Shown one piece after another: positions 1-5,885 of a stretch of 8,185 nt of DNA. Within the stretch, counting starts at the first letter, position 1, and every line of letters starts with the position of its first letter. The stretch is taken from NCBI GenBank assembly GCA_036351675.1, contig JAZBPO010000165.1, positions 1 to 8,185 on the forward strand, in the 5' to 3' direction. The stretch is from JAZBPO01 sp036351675 (GTDB lineage: Bacteria > Pseudomonadota > Gammaproteobacteria > Pseudomonadales > Azotimanducaceae). Below the pieces are notes generated by a model. The model worked only from the letters and a program-made list of their open reading frames with translations, did no database searches and was not told the DNA's origin. The position numbers and the translations under genes were made by a program.

Positions 1-1098
1 GGGCGCGGCGGCATGGCCACCGTGTATCTCGCGATCGAGGAGCGATCCGGGCGCGAGGTCGCGGTGAAGGTCATGGATCCGGAGATGCTCCATGACGAGA
101 CCTTCTCGCGACGTTTCCGGCGCGAGTCCCGCATCGTCGCCAAGCTCGATCATCCGCACATCATCCGCGTCCACGACGTCGGACTCACGGGTCAGCACCA
201 CTACCTCGTGATGGAGCTGGTCACCGGCGGCGAACTCAACGACCGGCTGGAGGAGGGCGTCGACATCGCGACGGCCTTCCGCGTGACCAGGGAGATCGCG
301 GGCGCCCTCGACTTCGCCCATGCACAGCACTTCATCCACCGCGACATCAAGCCGGAGAACATCCTCTTCCGCGACGACGATTCCGCTGTGCTCTCGGATT
401 TCGGGATCGCGCGCGGCATGGACAGCGATACGCAGATCACGACGCTGGGCTCCGTCGTGGGCACGCCCTACTACATGAGCCCGGAGCAGGTGACGGGGGA
501 GAAGCTCGACGGCCGCTCCGATCTCTACAGCCTCGGGGTGGTGTTCTTCAAGGCACTCACGGGCAAGGTGCCCTACGACGGTGACTCGGCGCTCAACATC
601 GGCATCCGGCACATCAAGGATCCCGTGCCGAAGCTGCCCGCCGAACTCGGCGCCATGCAGCCGCTGATCGATCGTTTCATGGCCAAACTGCCCGCGCATC
701 GTTTCCAGACCGGGGCCGAAGCGGTCGCGGCGCTGGAGGCATTCGAACGCTCGAACGCGATGCCCGTGTCCGTGGCGAGGGCGGAGCAGGCCGAAGCGGA
801 CCTGGTCGAGGAGATCGGGCGCAGGACCAGCGCCCTGGAACCCTGCGCGGTCGCGGGCAGCGGGCCCGGCGCGACCCGGGTCGTGCGCGTCAGGACCCGG
901 CGCCGGTCGCCGCTCCGATTCGTGGTGATCGGGGTCGGGCTCGCGCTCGTGACGGCTGGCGGTGCCTGGTTCCTGTTCCAGGAACCGGACGACACGGATG
1001 TCGGCGCCGGACCGGCGATGCGCGGCGTCGGGTCCGTGCGCGGAGAAGGCACGGCCCCCGTCGCACAGTTGAAGCCGTTTCTGGAATCGGATCGGTAA
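1..1098 (+). CDS. Hanks-type Ser/Thr protein kinase, membrane-anchored, 5'-truncated by window edge
   Basis: Transfers phosphate from ATP to Ser/Thr of proteins on the cytoplasmic face of the inner membrane. The window opens inside the glycine-rich loop: bases 1-12 read Gly-Arg-Gly-Gly just before MATVYLA, so the ATG at 13 is internal and the true start lies upstream. Numbering from the first visible Gly, the ATP Lys is K23 (AVKV), the helix-C Glu about E42, the catalytic loop HRDIKPEN at 113-120, DFG at 133-135 and the activation segment GTPYYMSPE ends near 162. The activation loop contains a Thr-Thr pair typical of PknB-like autophosphorylation. All catalytic residues are present. After a roughly 50-residue juxtamembrane stretch rich in Arg, one membrane helix (about 307-325) is followed by only about 40 residues outside, with no PASTA or other sensor domain. 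The two downstream FHA genes are probable phosphothreonine readers. The kinase call is secure; its substrates are inferred. Confidence 0.95.
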   Translation, partial: GRGGMATVYLAIEERSGREVAVKVMDPEMLHDETFSRRFRRESRIVAKLDHPHIIRVHDVGLTGQHHYLVMELVTGGELNDRLEEGVDIATAFRVTREIAGALDFAHAQHFIHRDIKPENILFRDDDSAVLSDFGIARGMDSDTQITTLGSVVGTPYYMSPEQVTGEKLDGRSDLYSLGVVFFKALTGKVPYDGDSALNIGIRHIKDPVPKLPAELGAMQPLIDRFMAKLPAHRFQTGAEAVAALEAFERSNAMPVSVARAEQAEADLVEEIGRRTSALEPCAVAGSGPGATRVVRVRTRRRSPLRFVVIGVGLALVTAGGAWFLFQEPDDTDVGAGPAMRGVGSVRGEGTAPVAQLKPFLESDR

Positions 1099-1131
1099 TT
1101 CTTTTCAGGTCAATTGGTTGCAGCACCTTTC

Positions 1132-1155
1132 TCGACCGATACGGTCGTCGGTCGA
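1132..1155. repeat. Perfect 8-bp inverted repeat in the kinase-cyclase gap
   Basis: TCGACCGA at 1132-1139 and its exact reverse complement TCGGTCGA at 1148-1155 are separated by 8 bases. A shorter overlapping pair, ACCG/CGGT (1135-1138 and 1142-1145), offers an alternative fold. No T-run follows, so it does not look like an intrinsic terminator. It lies in the 86-base gap (1099-1184), which is more AT-rich than its surroundings at its left end. A weak -35-like TTGGTT (1114-1119) with GATACG (1138-1143) 18 bases on would place the repeat over a -10 element, but that promoter match is poor. An operator, an mRNA hairpin or chance are all possible. Confidence 0.35.
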
Positions 1156-1175
1156 TCATGCGAGTCCTCGCGCAC

Positions 1176-1180
1176 GAGGA
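1176..1180 (+). promoter_or_regulatory. Ribosome binding site deciding the cyclase-FHA start
   Basis: GAGGA sits 4 bases before the ATG at 1185. The upstream in-frame ATG at 1158 has no Shine-Dalgarno-like sequence and lies directly after the inverted repeat, so 1185 is the preferred start. Confidence 0.6.
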
Positions 1181-1184
1181 ACAG

Positions 1185-2063
1185 ATGCCCCGAGCCACCT
1201 GCACTGTCGCGTTCTTCGATCTCGCCAGAACCGACGCGCCTGCCCGATCTCCGACCGCGGGGCGCTCGCAGTTGCAGCAACGCCTCGACGCGATCGCTCG
1301 TCTCGTGCGCGAGGCCGATGGCGAGGTCATCAAGCAGTTCGGCAACGAACTGATGTGTGCCTTCCCCGAGCCCGGACTCGCCGTCCGCACGGCCGTCGCG
1401 GTGGCGAAGCTCGTCGACGGCTGGGACTACGACGGCGTCCACGTCGCGCTTCGGGCGGGGCTCCACCACGGGCCCGTGCTGGAGGACCGGGGAGACCTCT
1501 TCGGCGATACCGTGAACATCGCCGCGCGCCTGACCTCCATCGCCAGTCCCGGCCAGCTCATCACCACGGACGAAGTGCTGAGCGAGCTCGACGACGCCCT
1601 GCGCGGATCCGTCCGGCCCTTCGACGAACTGCGCATGAAGGGCTCCGCGCGACAGCGCAGGATCCATCGGGTGCTCTGGGCACCGAGCGCCGAAACGAAG
1701 GTCCACGCGCAGGCCTCCGCGCTGCGGCTGCGGGCGGCGACCGGCACGCTGACGCTGCGCTACGGCGCACGGGCGCTGCGCATCGATGACGGCCGCGACG
1801 AGATCAGACTGGGCCGCGACAGTCGTTGTGAACTCGTCGTGAGTAGCGACAGGGCCTCGCGCTTCCATGCGGTGATCGATTCCGGGCGCGGGCGCTTCGT
1901 GCTGCGCGACCAGAGCACCAACGGGACCTGGGTGCGCATGCAGGGAAGCCCGGTCGTCACGCTGCACCGCGAGGAGTTGCCGCTGCTCGGCGAGGGTGTC
2001 GTCAGCCTGGGTGAGCGCATCGATGACGAATCGGCGCATCTGATACGCTTCGCCTGTCACTGA
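1185..2063 (+). CDS. Class III adenylate/guanylate cyclase-like domain fused to C-terminal FHA domain
   Basis: 292 residues, soluble, with no membrane helix. Residues about 6-165 form a class III nucleotidyl cyclase domain, which normally makes cAMP or cGMP. The first metal Asp is D12 in FFDLA. The purine-selecting Lys is K50 and its partner Asp is D108 in FGDTVN. The transition-state Asn and Arg are N111 and R115 (VNIAAR). The second metal Asp, normally in a Gly-Asp-Glu motif, is Asn: the sequence reads GNELMC with N54. Class III enzymes work as dimers with two metal ions, so activity may be weak or lost. Residues about 187-288 form an FHA domain with LGR (209-211), SRFH (S225, H228) and STNG (N246), so phosphothreonine binding looks intact. 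The start at 1185 is chosen over an ATG at 1158 for its ribosome site. It lies between a Ser/Thr kinase and a double-FHA protein, so phosphorylation-dependent recruitment is the natural inference. The domain calls are firm; catalysis is uncertain. Confidence 0.88.
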   Translation: MPRATCTVAFFDLARTDAPARSPTAGRSQLQQRLDAIARLVREADGEVIKQFGNELMCAFPEPGLAVRTAVAVAKLVDGWDYDGVHVALRAGLHHGPVLEDRGDLFGDTVNIAARLTSIASPGQLITTDEVLSELDDALRGSVRPFDELRMKGSARQRRIHRVLWAPSAETKVHAQASALRLRAATGTLTLRYGARALRIDDGRDEIRLGRDSRCELVVSSDRASRFHAVIDSGRGRFVLRDQSTNGTWVRMQGSPVVTLHREELPLLGEGVVSLGERIDDESAHLIRFACH

Positions 2064-2132
2064 GGGCGGCGCGCGTCCTGGGGGGGCGCAGCGAGGCCGG
2101 GTTCTCGGGCCTTCGCCGGTACGGGATAGGGG
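2064..2132. other. 69-base gap between the two FHA genes
   Basis: It contains a run of seven G (2080-2086) and a small possible hairpin, AGGCC (2094-2098) with GGCCT (2108-2112) around a 9-base loop. There is no T-run and no convincing promoter. GGGA (2123-2126), 6 bases before the next ATG, may serve as the ribosome site. The three genes could be cotranscribed through this gap. Confidence 0.3.
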
Positions 2133-3317
2133 ATGACGGAAAGCGGAAGCTGGCATCTGATCCGGCAGGGTGGGGACCAGCCCTTCGTCGTCTCCGGTGA
2201 CGTGATCGTCGGCCGCAGCAGGCGGGCGGATCTGCGCATCGACGAGGGCTACATCTCGCGCCGTCACGCGCGGCTCTGGCTCGAGGCGGGCCGCCTCATG
2301 GTCGAGGACCTCGGTTCGGCCAACGGGACCTTCCTCAACGGCGAGCGGCTCGCCACGCGCCATTGTCTGTTGCCGGGTGATCGCGTCTCCTTCGACGAGG
2401 CCGAGTTCTACGTCGAGTCGCCGGTGCGTTCTTCCTCCGATCCGAACGCCACCGCGCACAGCCCGGTAGAGGACGACGACTTCGAGTTCGTGTTGCCGGA
2501 GCGTCCGGCGGGCTGGACCGGCGGCGTCGGTGAGCGCGGCGCCGGCGGACAGTCGGCTCCGAGGCCGCCGGCGCGCCGCACGGAGCCGCTGCCGCCGGTG
2601 GAGCCGGACTTCGATCTGGATGATCTCGGCTTCGATCTCGCCGGCGACGCCGGCGCAGCGAGTGCGCGCGCCGTTCCGGGCCCGTCCGGGCCGGCGGCGC
2701 GCGGCGGTCGGGAGCCCGATTTCGATCCCGGCATCACGGACTTCGACCTTTCCATCGATGCGGCACGCCCGCTCGATTCCGGTCTGCCGGCGGAGCCCAT
2801 CGCACTGCCCGATCACGTGCTCGGCCATGCGCTGCGGGGCGGTGGAAAGAGTACGGATGTCATGGATCCGGACGAAGCGCCGAAGCCCCGGCCAGCGGAG
2901 CCGGATGCCGGGCCACCGGGACTGCTTTTCCTCTCCGGGCCTGACGAAGGCGCGCTCTATCAGCTCTTCGAGGGGCGCCTGACCATCGGGCGTTCGCCGG
3001 AATGCGACATTCCCGTCGACGAAGCGAGTCTGTCCAAGCGGCATGTCGAACTGATCGTGCAGCCCGGCAACTGCCGGCTGCACGACGTGTCGGACTCGGG
3101 GGGCGTCTACGTCAACGGCGAGCAGGTCGAGGATCTGGTGCTCGAGCCGGGAGACGTGATCGGCCTCGGCCGGGTCGAGCTCATGTTCGACCGCTACGAC
3201 ACGCTCGCCGAGGGCGTCGCGATCGACGACGGCGTGCCCTGGGGCGTGCTCGTCGGGAGTTTCGTCACCACGGTCGCGCTGGCCTGCGCGGCCTACCTCG
3301 CGCTCCGATTCATCTGA
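2133..3317 (+). CDS. Tail-anchored double-FHA-domain protein
   Basis: 394 residues. The N-terminal FHA domain (about 5-95) has VGR (26-28), SRRH (S42, H45) and SANGTFLNGE (N64), which are all the signature residues for phosphothreonine binding. A linker of about 170 residues, rich in Pro, Gly and Asp, carries two copies of an EPDFD...FDL..DA motif. The second FHA domain (about 264-355) has IGR (285-287) and SKRH (S301, H304), but reads DSGGVYVNGE where Ser-x-Asn-Gly is expected, so its ligand-contacting Asn is missing. A single hydrophobic helix (about 370-391) ends three residues before the C-terminus, with no signal peptide. This predicts a tail-anchored protein with both FHA domains in the cytoplasm. 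It could be a membrane scaffold for proteins phosphorylated by the upstream kinase. FHA proteins of type VI secretion are an alternative comparison, but no secretion gene is present here. Confidence 0.9.
   Translation: MTESGSWHLIRQGGDQPFVVSGDVIVGRSRRADLRIDEGYISRRHARLWLEAGRLMVEDLGSANGTFLNGERLATRHCLLPGDRVSFDEAEFYVESPVRSSSDPNATAHSPVEDDDFEFVLPERPAGWTGGVGERGAGGQSAPRPPARRTEPLPPVEPDFDLDDLGFDLAGDAGAASARAVPGPSGPAARGGREPDFDPGITDFDLSIDAARPLDSGLPAEPIALPDHVLGHALRGGGKSTDVMDPDEAPKPRPAEPDAGPPGLLFLSGPDEGALYQLFEGRLTIGRSPECDIPVDEASLSKRHVELIVQPGNCRLHDVSDSGGVYVNGEQVEDLVLEPGDVIGLGRVELMFDRYDTLAEGVAIDDGVPWGVLVGSFVTTVALACAAYLALRFI
2601..2762 (+). repeat. Degenerate 17-residue acidic repeat in the double-FHA linker
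   Basis: Residues 157-173 and 194-210 of the double-FHA protein align as E-P-D-F-D-x5-F-D-L-x2-D-A, encoded at 2601-2651 and 2712-2762. A looser relative, DDDFEF, occurs near residue 114. The DNA copies have diverged at many codon positions while the protein pattern is kept, which favours a selected peptide motif over a recent duplication. Confidence 0.6.
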
Positions 3318-3323
3318 GGGAGA
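3316..3323 (+). promoter_or_regulatory. Ribosome binding site overlapping the FHA stop codon, deciding a GTG start
   Basis: GAGGGAGA begins inside the TGA of the preceding gene (3315-3317) and ends 4 bases before GTG at 3328. The in-frame ATG at 3334 would be 10 bases away, so the GTG is better placed. The arrangement suggests translational coupling to the double-FHA gene. Confidence 0.65.
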
Positions 3324-3327
3324 ATCC

Positions 3328-3810
3328 GTGTCCATGACCCGCACCGCGATCCACCACGTCGCCTTCGCCTGCCGTGATCCCGAGGAGAATCATCACTTCT
3401 ACGCCGAGATACTCGGTCTCGATCTGGTCAACACGGAGATCCAGCGCATGGGAGAGGCGCTCGTGCGGCATCTCTTCTACGACACGGGTGACGGGAGCTG
3501 CCTGGCCTTCTTCCATCTGCGGGGCGTGGGTGAGCCGGAGCCCCTGAAGACCGCCATCTCGACCGATCTCGGTCTGCCGCTGTGGGTGAATCACGTCGCC
3601 CTGCGCGCCGATGCGGCGCGGGTGGAGGACGTGCGGAAGAGGCTGGAGGACGCCGGCATCGAGGTGCAGATGGATCTCGATCACGGGTGGTGCAAGTCGA
3701 TGTACTTCACGGATCCGAACGGGATTCTCGTGGAACTCTGCGTCGACGAGCCCGGTGGCATGCCGATCGATCGCGCGGAGGCGCGGCGACTCGTCTCCGC
3801 GGACGTCTGA
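3328..3810 (+). CDS. VOC (vicinal oxygen chelate) superfamily metalloenzyme
   Basis: 160 residues, with the length and paired beta-alpha-beta-beta-beta layout of the glyoxalase / bleomycin-resistance / extradiol-dioxygenase fold. The two half-modules begin at IHHVAF (about residue 8) and VNHVAL (about 87). Likely metal ligands are H10, H89 and E136 (in LVELC), with H63 as a possible fourth, which fits a divalent metal site. FTDPNGILVEL (127-137) is the classic C-terminal signature of the fold. The family includes glyoxalase I, ring-cleavage dioxygenases, epimerases and thiol-transfer resistance proteins, and the sequence does not say which. The GTG start is chosen from the ribosome site overlapping the previous stop. 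It is followed after 7 bases by a hydrolase gene, so a shared pathway is plausible. The fold is confident; the reaction is unknown. Confidence 0.85.
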   Translation: MSMTRTAIHHVAFACRDPEENHHFYAEILGLDLVNTEIQRMGEALVRHLFYDTGDGSCLAFFHLRGVGEPEPLKTAISTDLGLPLWVNHVALRADAARVEDVRKRLEDAGIEVQMDLDHGWCKSMYFTDPNGILVELCVDEPGGMPIDRAEARRLVSADV

Positions 3811-3817
3811 TCGTCCC

Positions 3818-4933
3818 GTGAACGACATCCTGCGCGAATGGGTGAGCTGCACCTCCCCCGTGAGCCGTCGCAACGGTGCCGGATTCAATCCGTGCCAGGG
3901 CCTCTGGCATCGACCCGCGGGCACGCGGCCTCGCGTCGCGTTCATCGCCACGCACTACAACGTCGACTTCTCCGAGCACTACCTCGGCCCGCTCCTGGCG
4001 CGGCGCGGTTTCGGCTTTCTCGGCTGGAACACGCGCTACCGTGGCAACGAGGCCTACTTCCTTCTCGACCAGGCCCTGGTCGAGATCGGCGAGGGGGTGC
4101 GCTGGCTGCGGGAGGAGGCCGGCGCCGAGTGCATCGTGCTGCTTGGCAACTCCGGCGGCGGTTCGCTGATGGCGGCCTATCAGTCCCAGGCACGCGGCGT
4201 CACCATGACGGCGGCGCCGGGTCTGCAGCTGCCGCCCGCGCTCGACGATCTACCGCCTGCCGATCTCTACGTGTCGCTCAACGCGCACGGCGGCCGTCCC
4301 GAAGTGATGACCGCCTGGATGGACGCCTCCGTCGTCGACGAGACCGATCCGCTCGCGGTCGACCCGGAGCTCGATCCCTTCCGGTCCGATCGTGGTCCTC
4401 CCTACGCCGCGGACTTCGTGACCGCCTACCGGGCGGGGCAGGTCGCCCGGAACCACCGCATCAGCGCCTGGGCCCGAGCGGAACTCGGCCGCCTCGCGGA
4501 GCACGGCGTAGCGGACCGGACCTTCCTGATCCACCGGATCTGGGCCGATCTGCGGTTCATGGATCCCGGCCTCGATCCCTCGAAGCGGCGGCCGAACCGC
4601 TGCTACGCGGGTGACCCGCGGCGCGCCAATTTCGGGCCCATGAACATCGGTGCGCTGTGCACGCTCCGCACCTGGCTCTCCATGTGGAGTCTGGAGGATT
4701 CCTGGTGTCGTGGCGCGCCGCACCTCGAACGCATCGACGTCCCCGCGCTCGTGGTGCAGTCCGATGCGGACACGGGCGTGTTTCCCTCCGACGCGCAGGC
4801 CATCCACGATCACCTCGGCAGCGAGGACCGCGCGCTGGAGATGGTGCCCGGCGATCATTATCTGGAAGATCCCCACGATGCCCGCGACACCGTCGCGGAC
4901 CTGATCGCCGCCTGGGTCCACGCCCGCAGCTGA
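3818..4933 (+). CDS. Alpha/beta hydrolase with large cap insertion
   Basis: 371 residues from a GTG at 3818, seven bases after the VOC stop. The open frame extends upstream into the VOC gene, but that part is an out-of-frame shadow. The ribosome site is weak, so translational coupling is likely; an in-frame GTG at 3842 is the alternative start. The nucleophile elbow is LLGNSGGGS with S112. The general acid is probably D316 or D318 in VVQSDADTG, and the base is H347 in PGDHYLEDP, in the usual Ser-Asp-His order. Strand ATHYNVDFSEHY (44-55) probably holds the oxyanion region. Between the elbow and the acid lies an insertion of about 170 residues (135-305), forming a large lid. There is no signal peptide, so it is probably cytoplasmic. 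Esterase, thioesterase and C-C bond hydrolase are all possible. The MBL-fold hydrolase gene follows after 34 bases. Confidence 0.85.
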   Translation: MNDILREWVSCTSPVSRRNGAGFNPCQGLWHRPAGTRPRVAFIATHYNVDFSEHYLGPLLARRGFGFLGWNTRYRGNEAYFLLDQALVEIGEGVRWLREEAGAECIVLLGNSGGGSLMAAYQSQARGVTMTAAPGLQLPPALDDLPPADLYVSLNAHGGRPEVMTAWMDASVVDETDPLAVDPELDPFRSDRGPPYAADFVTAYRAGQVARNHRISAWARAELGRLAEHGVADRTFLIHRIWADLRFMDPGLDPSKRRPNRCYAGDPRRANFGPMNIGALCTLRTWLSMWSLEDSWCRGAPHLERIDVPALVVQSDADTGVFPSDAQAIHDHLGSEDRALEMVPGDHYLEDPHDARDTVADLIAAWVHARS

Positions 4934-4967
4934 CCCGGTCCACTCCCACCGACAGGAGCAGTTCCCC

Positions 4968-5885
4968 ATGGGTGTCACCATCCCTTATCGCAGGGAGATG
5001 GAGTTCGAGTACGGTGCCGTCGACCGGCTCTCGCCGCGCATCCGCCGCGTCATCGCGAACAACCCGAGCCCCTTCACCTTTCACGGCACCGGCACCTACA
5101 TCCTCGGCGAAGGGCGGGTGGCCGTGATCGACCCGGGACCGGATCTGCCGGAGCACGTCGAGGCGCTGCGTACGGCGCTCGCCGGCGAGGAGATCAGCCA
5201 CATTCTCGTCACCCACTGCCACATGGATCACTCGCCCGCCTGCCGGGCGCTGCGCGAGTTCACCGACGCGCCGACCTACGCCTTCGGGCCCCATGGAGCC
5301 GGCCGCCACGCGGCGGCCGTGGGCGACGATCACGTCAAGATCGAGGAGAGCGCGGATACGGACTTCTCCCCCGACGTGCGCGTCGATCACGGCGACGTCA
5401 TCGAGGCGGACGGCTTCTCGGTGGAGTGCGTCTACACGCCCGGCCATACCTCGAACCACATGTGCTATCAGCTCCGCGAGGAGCGGGCACTCTTCACCGG
5501 TGACCACGTCATGGGCTGGTCCACGAGTGTGATCTCGCCTCCTGACGGCGACATGCAGGACTACATGGCGTCACTGCGGCTGCTGCTCGAACGGGACGAT
5601 GCCGTCTACTGGCCGACGCACGGCCCCGCGATCACCGAGCCGAAGGCACACGTCGAGGCCTACATCGCCCATCGCGAGGAGCGCGAGGCGCAGATCCTCG
5701 CCTGCATCGACGACGGCATCACGCGCATCGCGGACATGGTGCCGCGCATGTACGCGGGGCTGCCGGAGTTCATGTATCCGGCCGCGGGACGTTCCGTGTT
5801 CGCGGCCGTCATCCATCTCTCCCAGCAGGGCCGCGTCGCCTGCGACGGGGCCCTCGTCGCGGACGCTGACTTCAGGCGGACCTGA
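4968..5885 (+). CDS. MBL-fold metallo-hydrolase, LACTB2-like
   Basis: 305 residues; AGGAG (4954-4958) lies 9 bases before the ATG. The metallo-beta-lactamase fold is clear. THCHMDH supplies H83, H85, D87 and H88, TPGHT supplies H160, TGDH supplies bridging D179, and PTHGP supplies H218. All ligands for two zinc ions are present. After the core, residues about 225-300 (from KAHVEAYIAHREERE) resemble the winged-helix tail of LACTB2-type proteins, a group that includes an endoribonuclease and hydrolases of thioesters in secondary metabolism. It differs from glyoxalase II, whose C-terminal domain is helical. No signal peptide, so probably cytoplasmic. Its 3' end overlaps the convergent glycosylase-family gene by 14 bases. 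It may act with the alpha/beta hydrolase and VOC enzyme just upstream, but the substrate is not evident. Confidence 0.9.
   Translation: MGVTIPYRREMEFEYGAVDRLSPRIRRVIANNPSPFTFHGTGTYILGEGRVAVIDPGPDLPEHVEALRTALAGEEISHILVTHCHMDHSPACRALREFTDAPTYAFGPHGAGRHAAAVGDDHVKIEESADTDFSPDVRVDHGDVIEADGFSVECVYTPGHTSNHMCYQLREERALFTGDHVMGWSTSVISPPDGDMQDYMASLRLLLERDDAVYWPTHGPAITEPKAHVEAYIAHREEREAQILACIDDGITRIADMVPRMYAGLPEFMYPAAGRSVFAAVIHLSQQGRVACDGALVADADFRRT

Noticed and set aside
13..15. ATG at 13 as the start of the kinase
   Set aside because: The four codons before it complete the glycine-rich ATP loop, so starting here would delete an essential motif. The gene continues beyond the left edge.
1158..1160. ATG at 1158 as the cyclase-FHA start
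   Set aside because: It has no ribosome site and adds nine residues outside the domain; ATG 1185 has GAGGA at good spacing.
2080..2112. G-run plus small hairpin as a terminator between the FHA genes
   Set aside because: The stem is only 5 bp with a 9-base loop and no T-run follows, which is not enough to call a terminator.
1185..3317. FHA genes as part of a type VI secretion cluster
   Set aside because: Type VI loci often pair a Ser/Thr kinase with an FHA protein, but no structural secretion gene is present in the window.
1110..3344. A 744-codon open frame on the minus strand opposite the cyclase-FHA and double-FHA genes
   Set aside because: Long antisense frames are expected in high-GC DNA with biased third positions. 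The plus strand here has clear domains, whereas the antisense product is Arg/Ala/Gly-rich with no recognisable motif.
4557..5507. A 316-codon minus-strand open frame across the hydrolase / MBL-fold junction
   Set aside because: It lies opposite intact catalytic motifs of both real genes; no family features and no ribosome site were seen.
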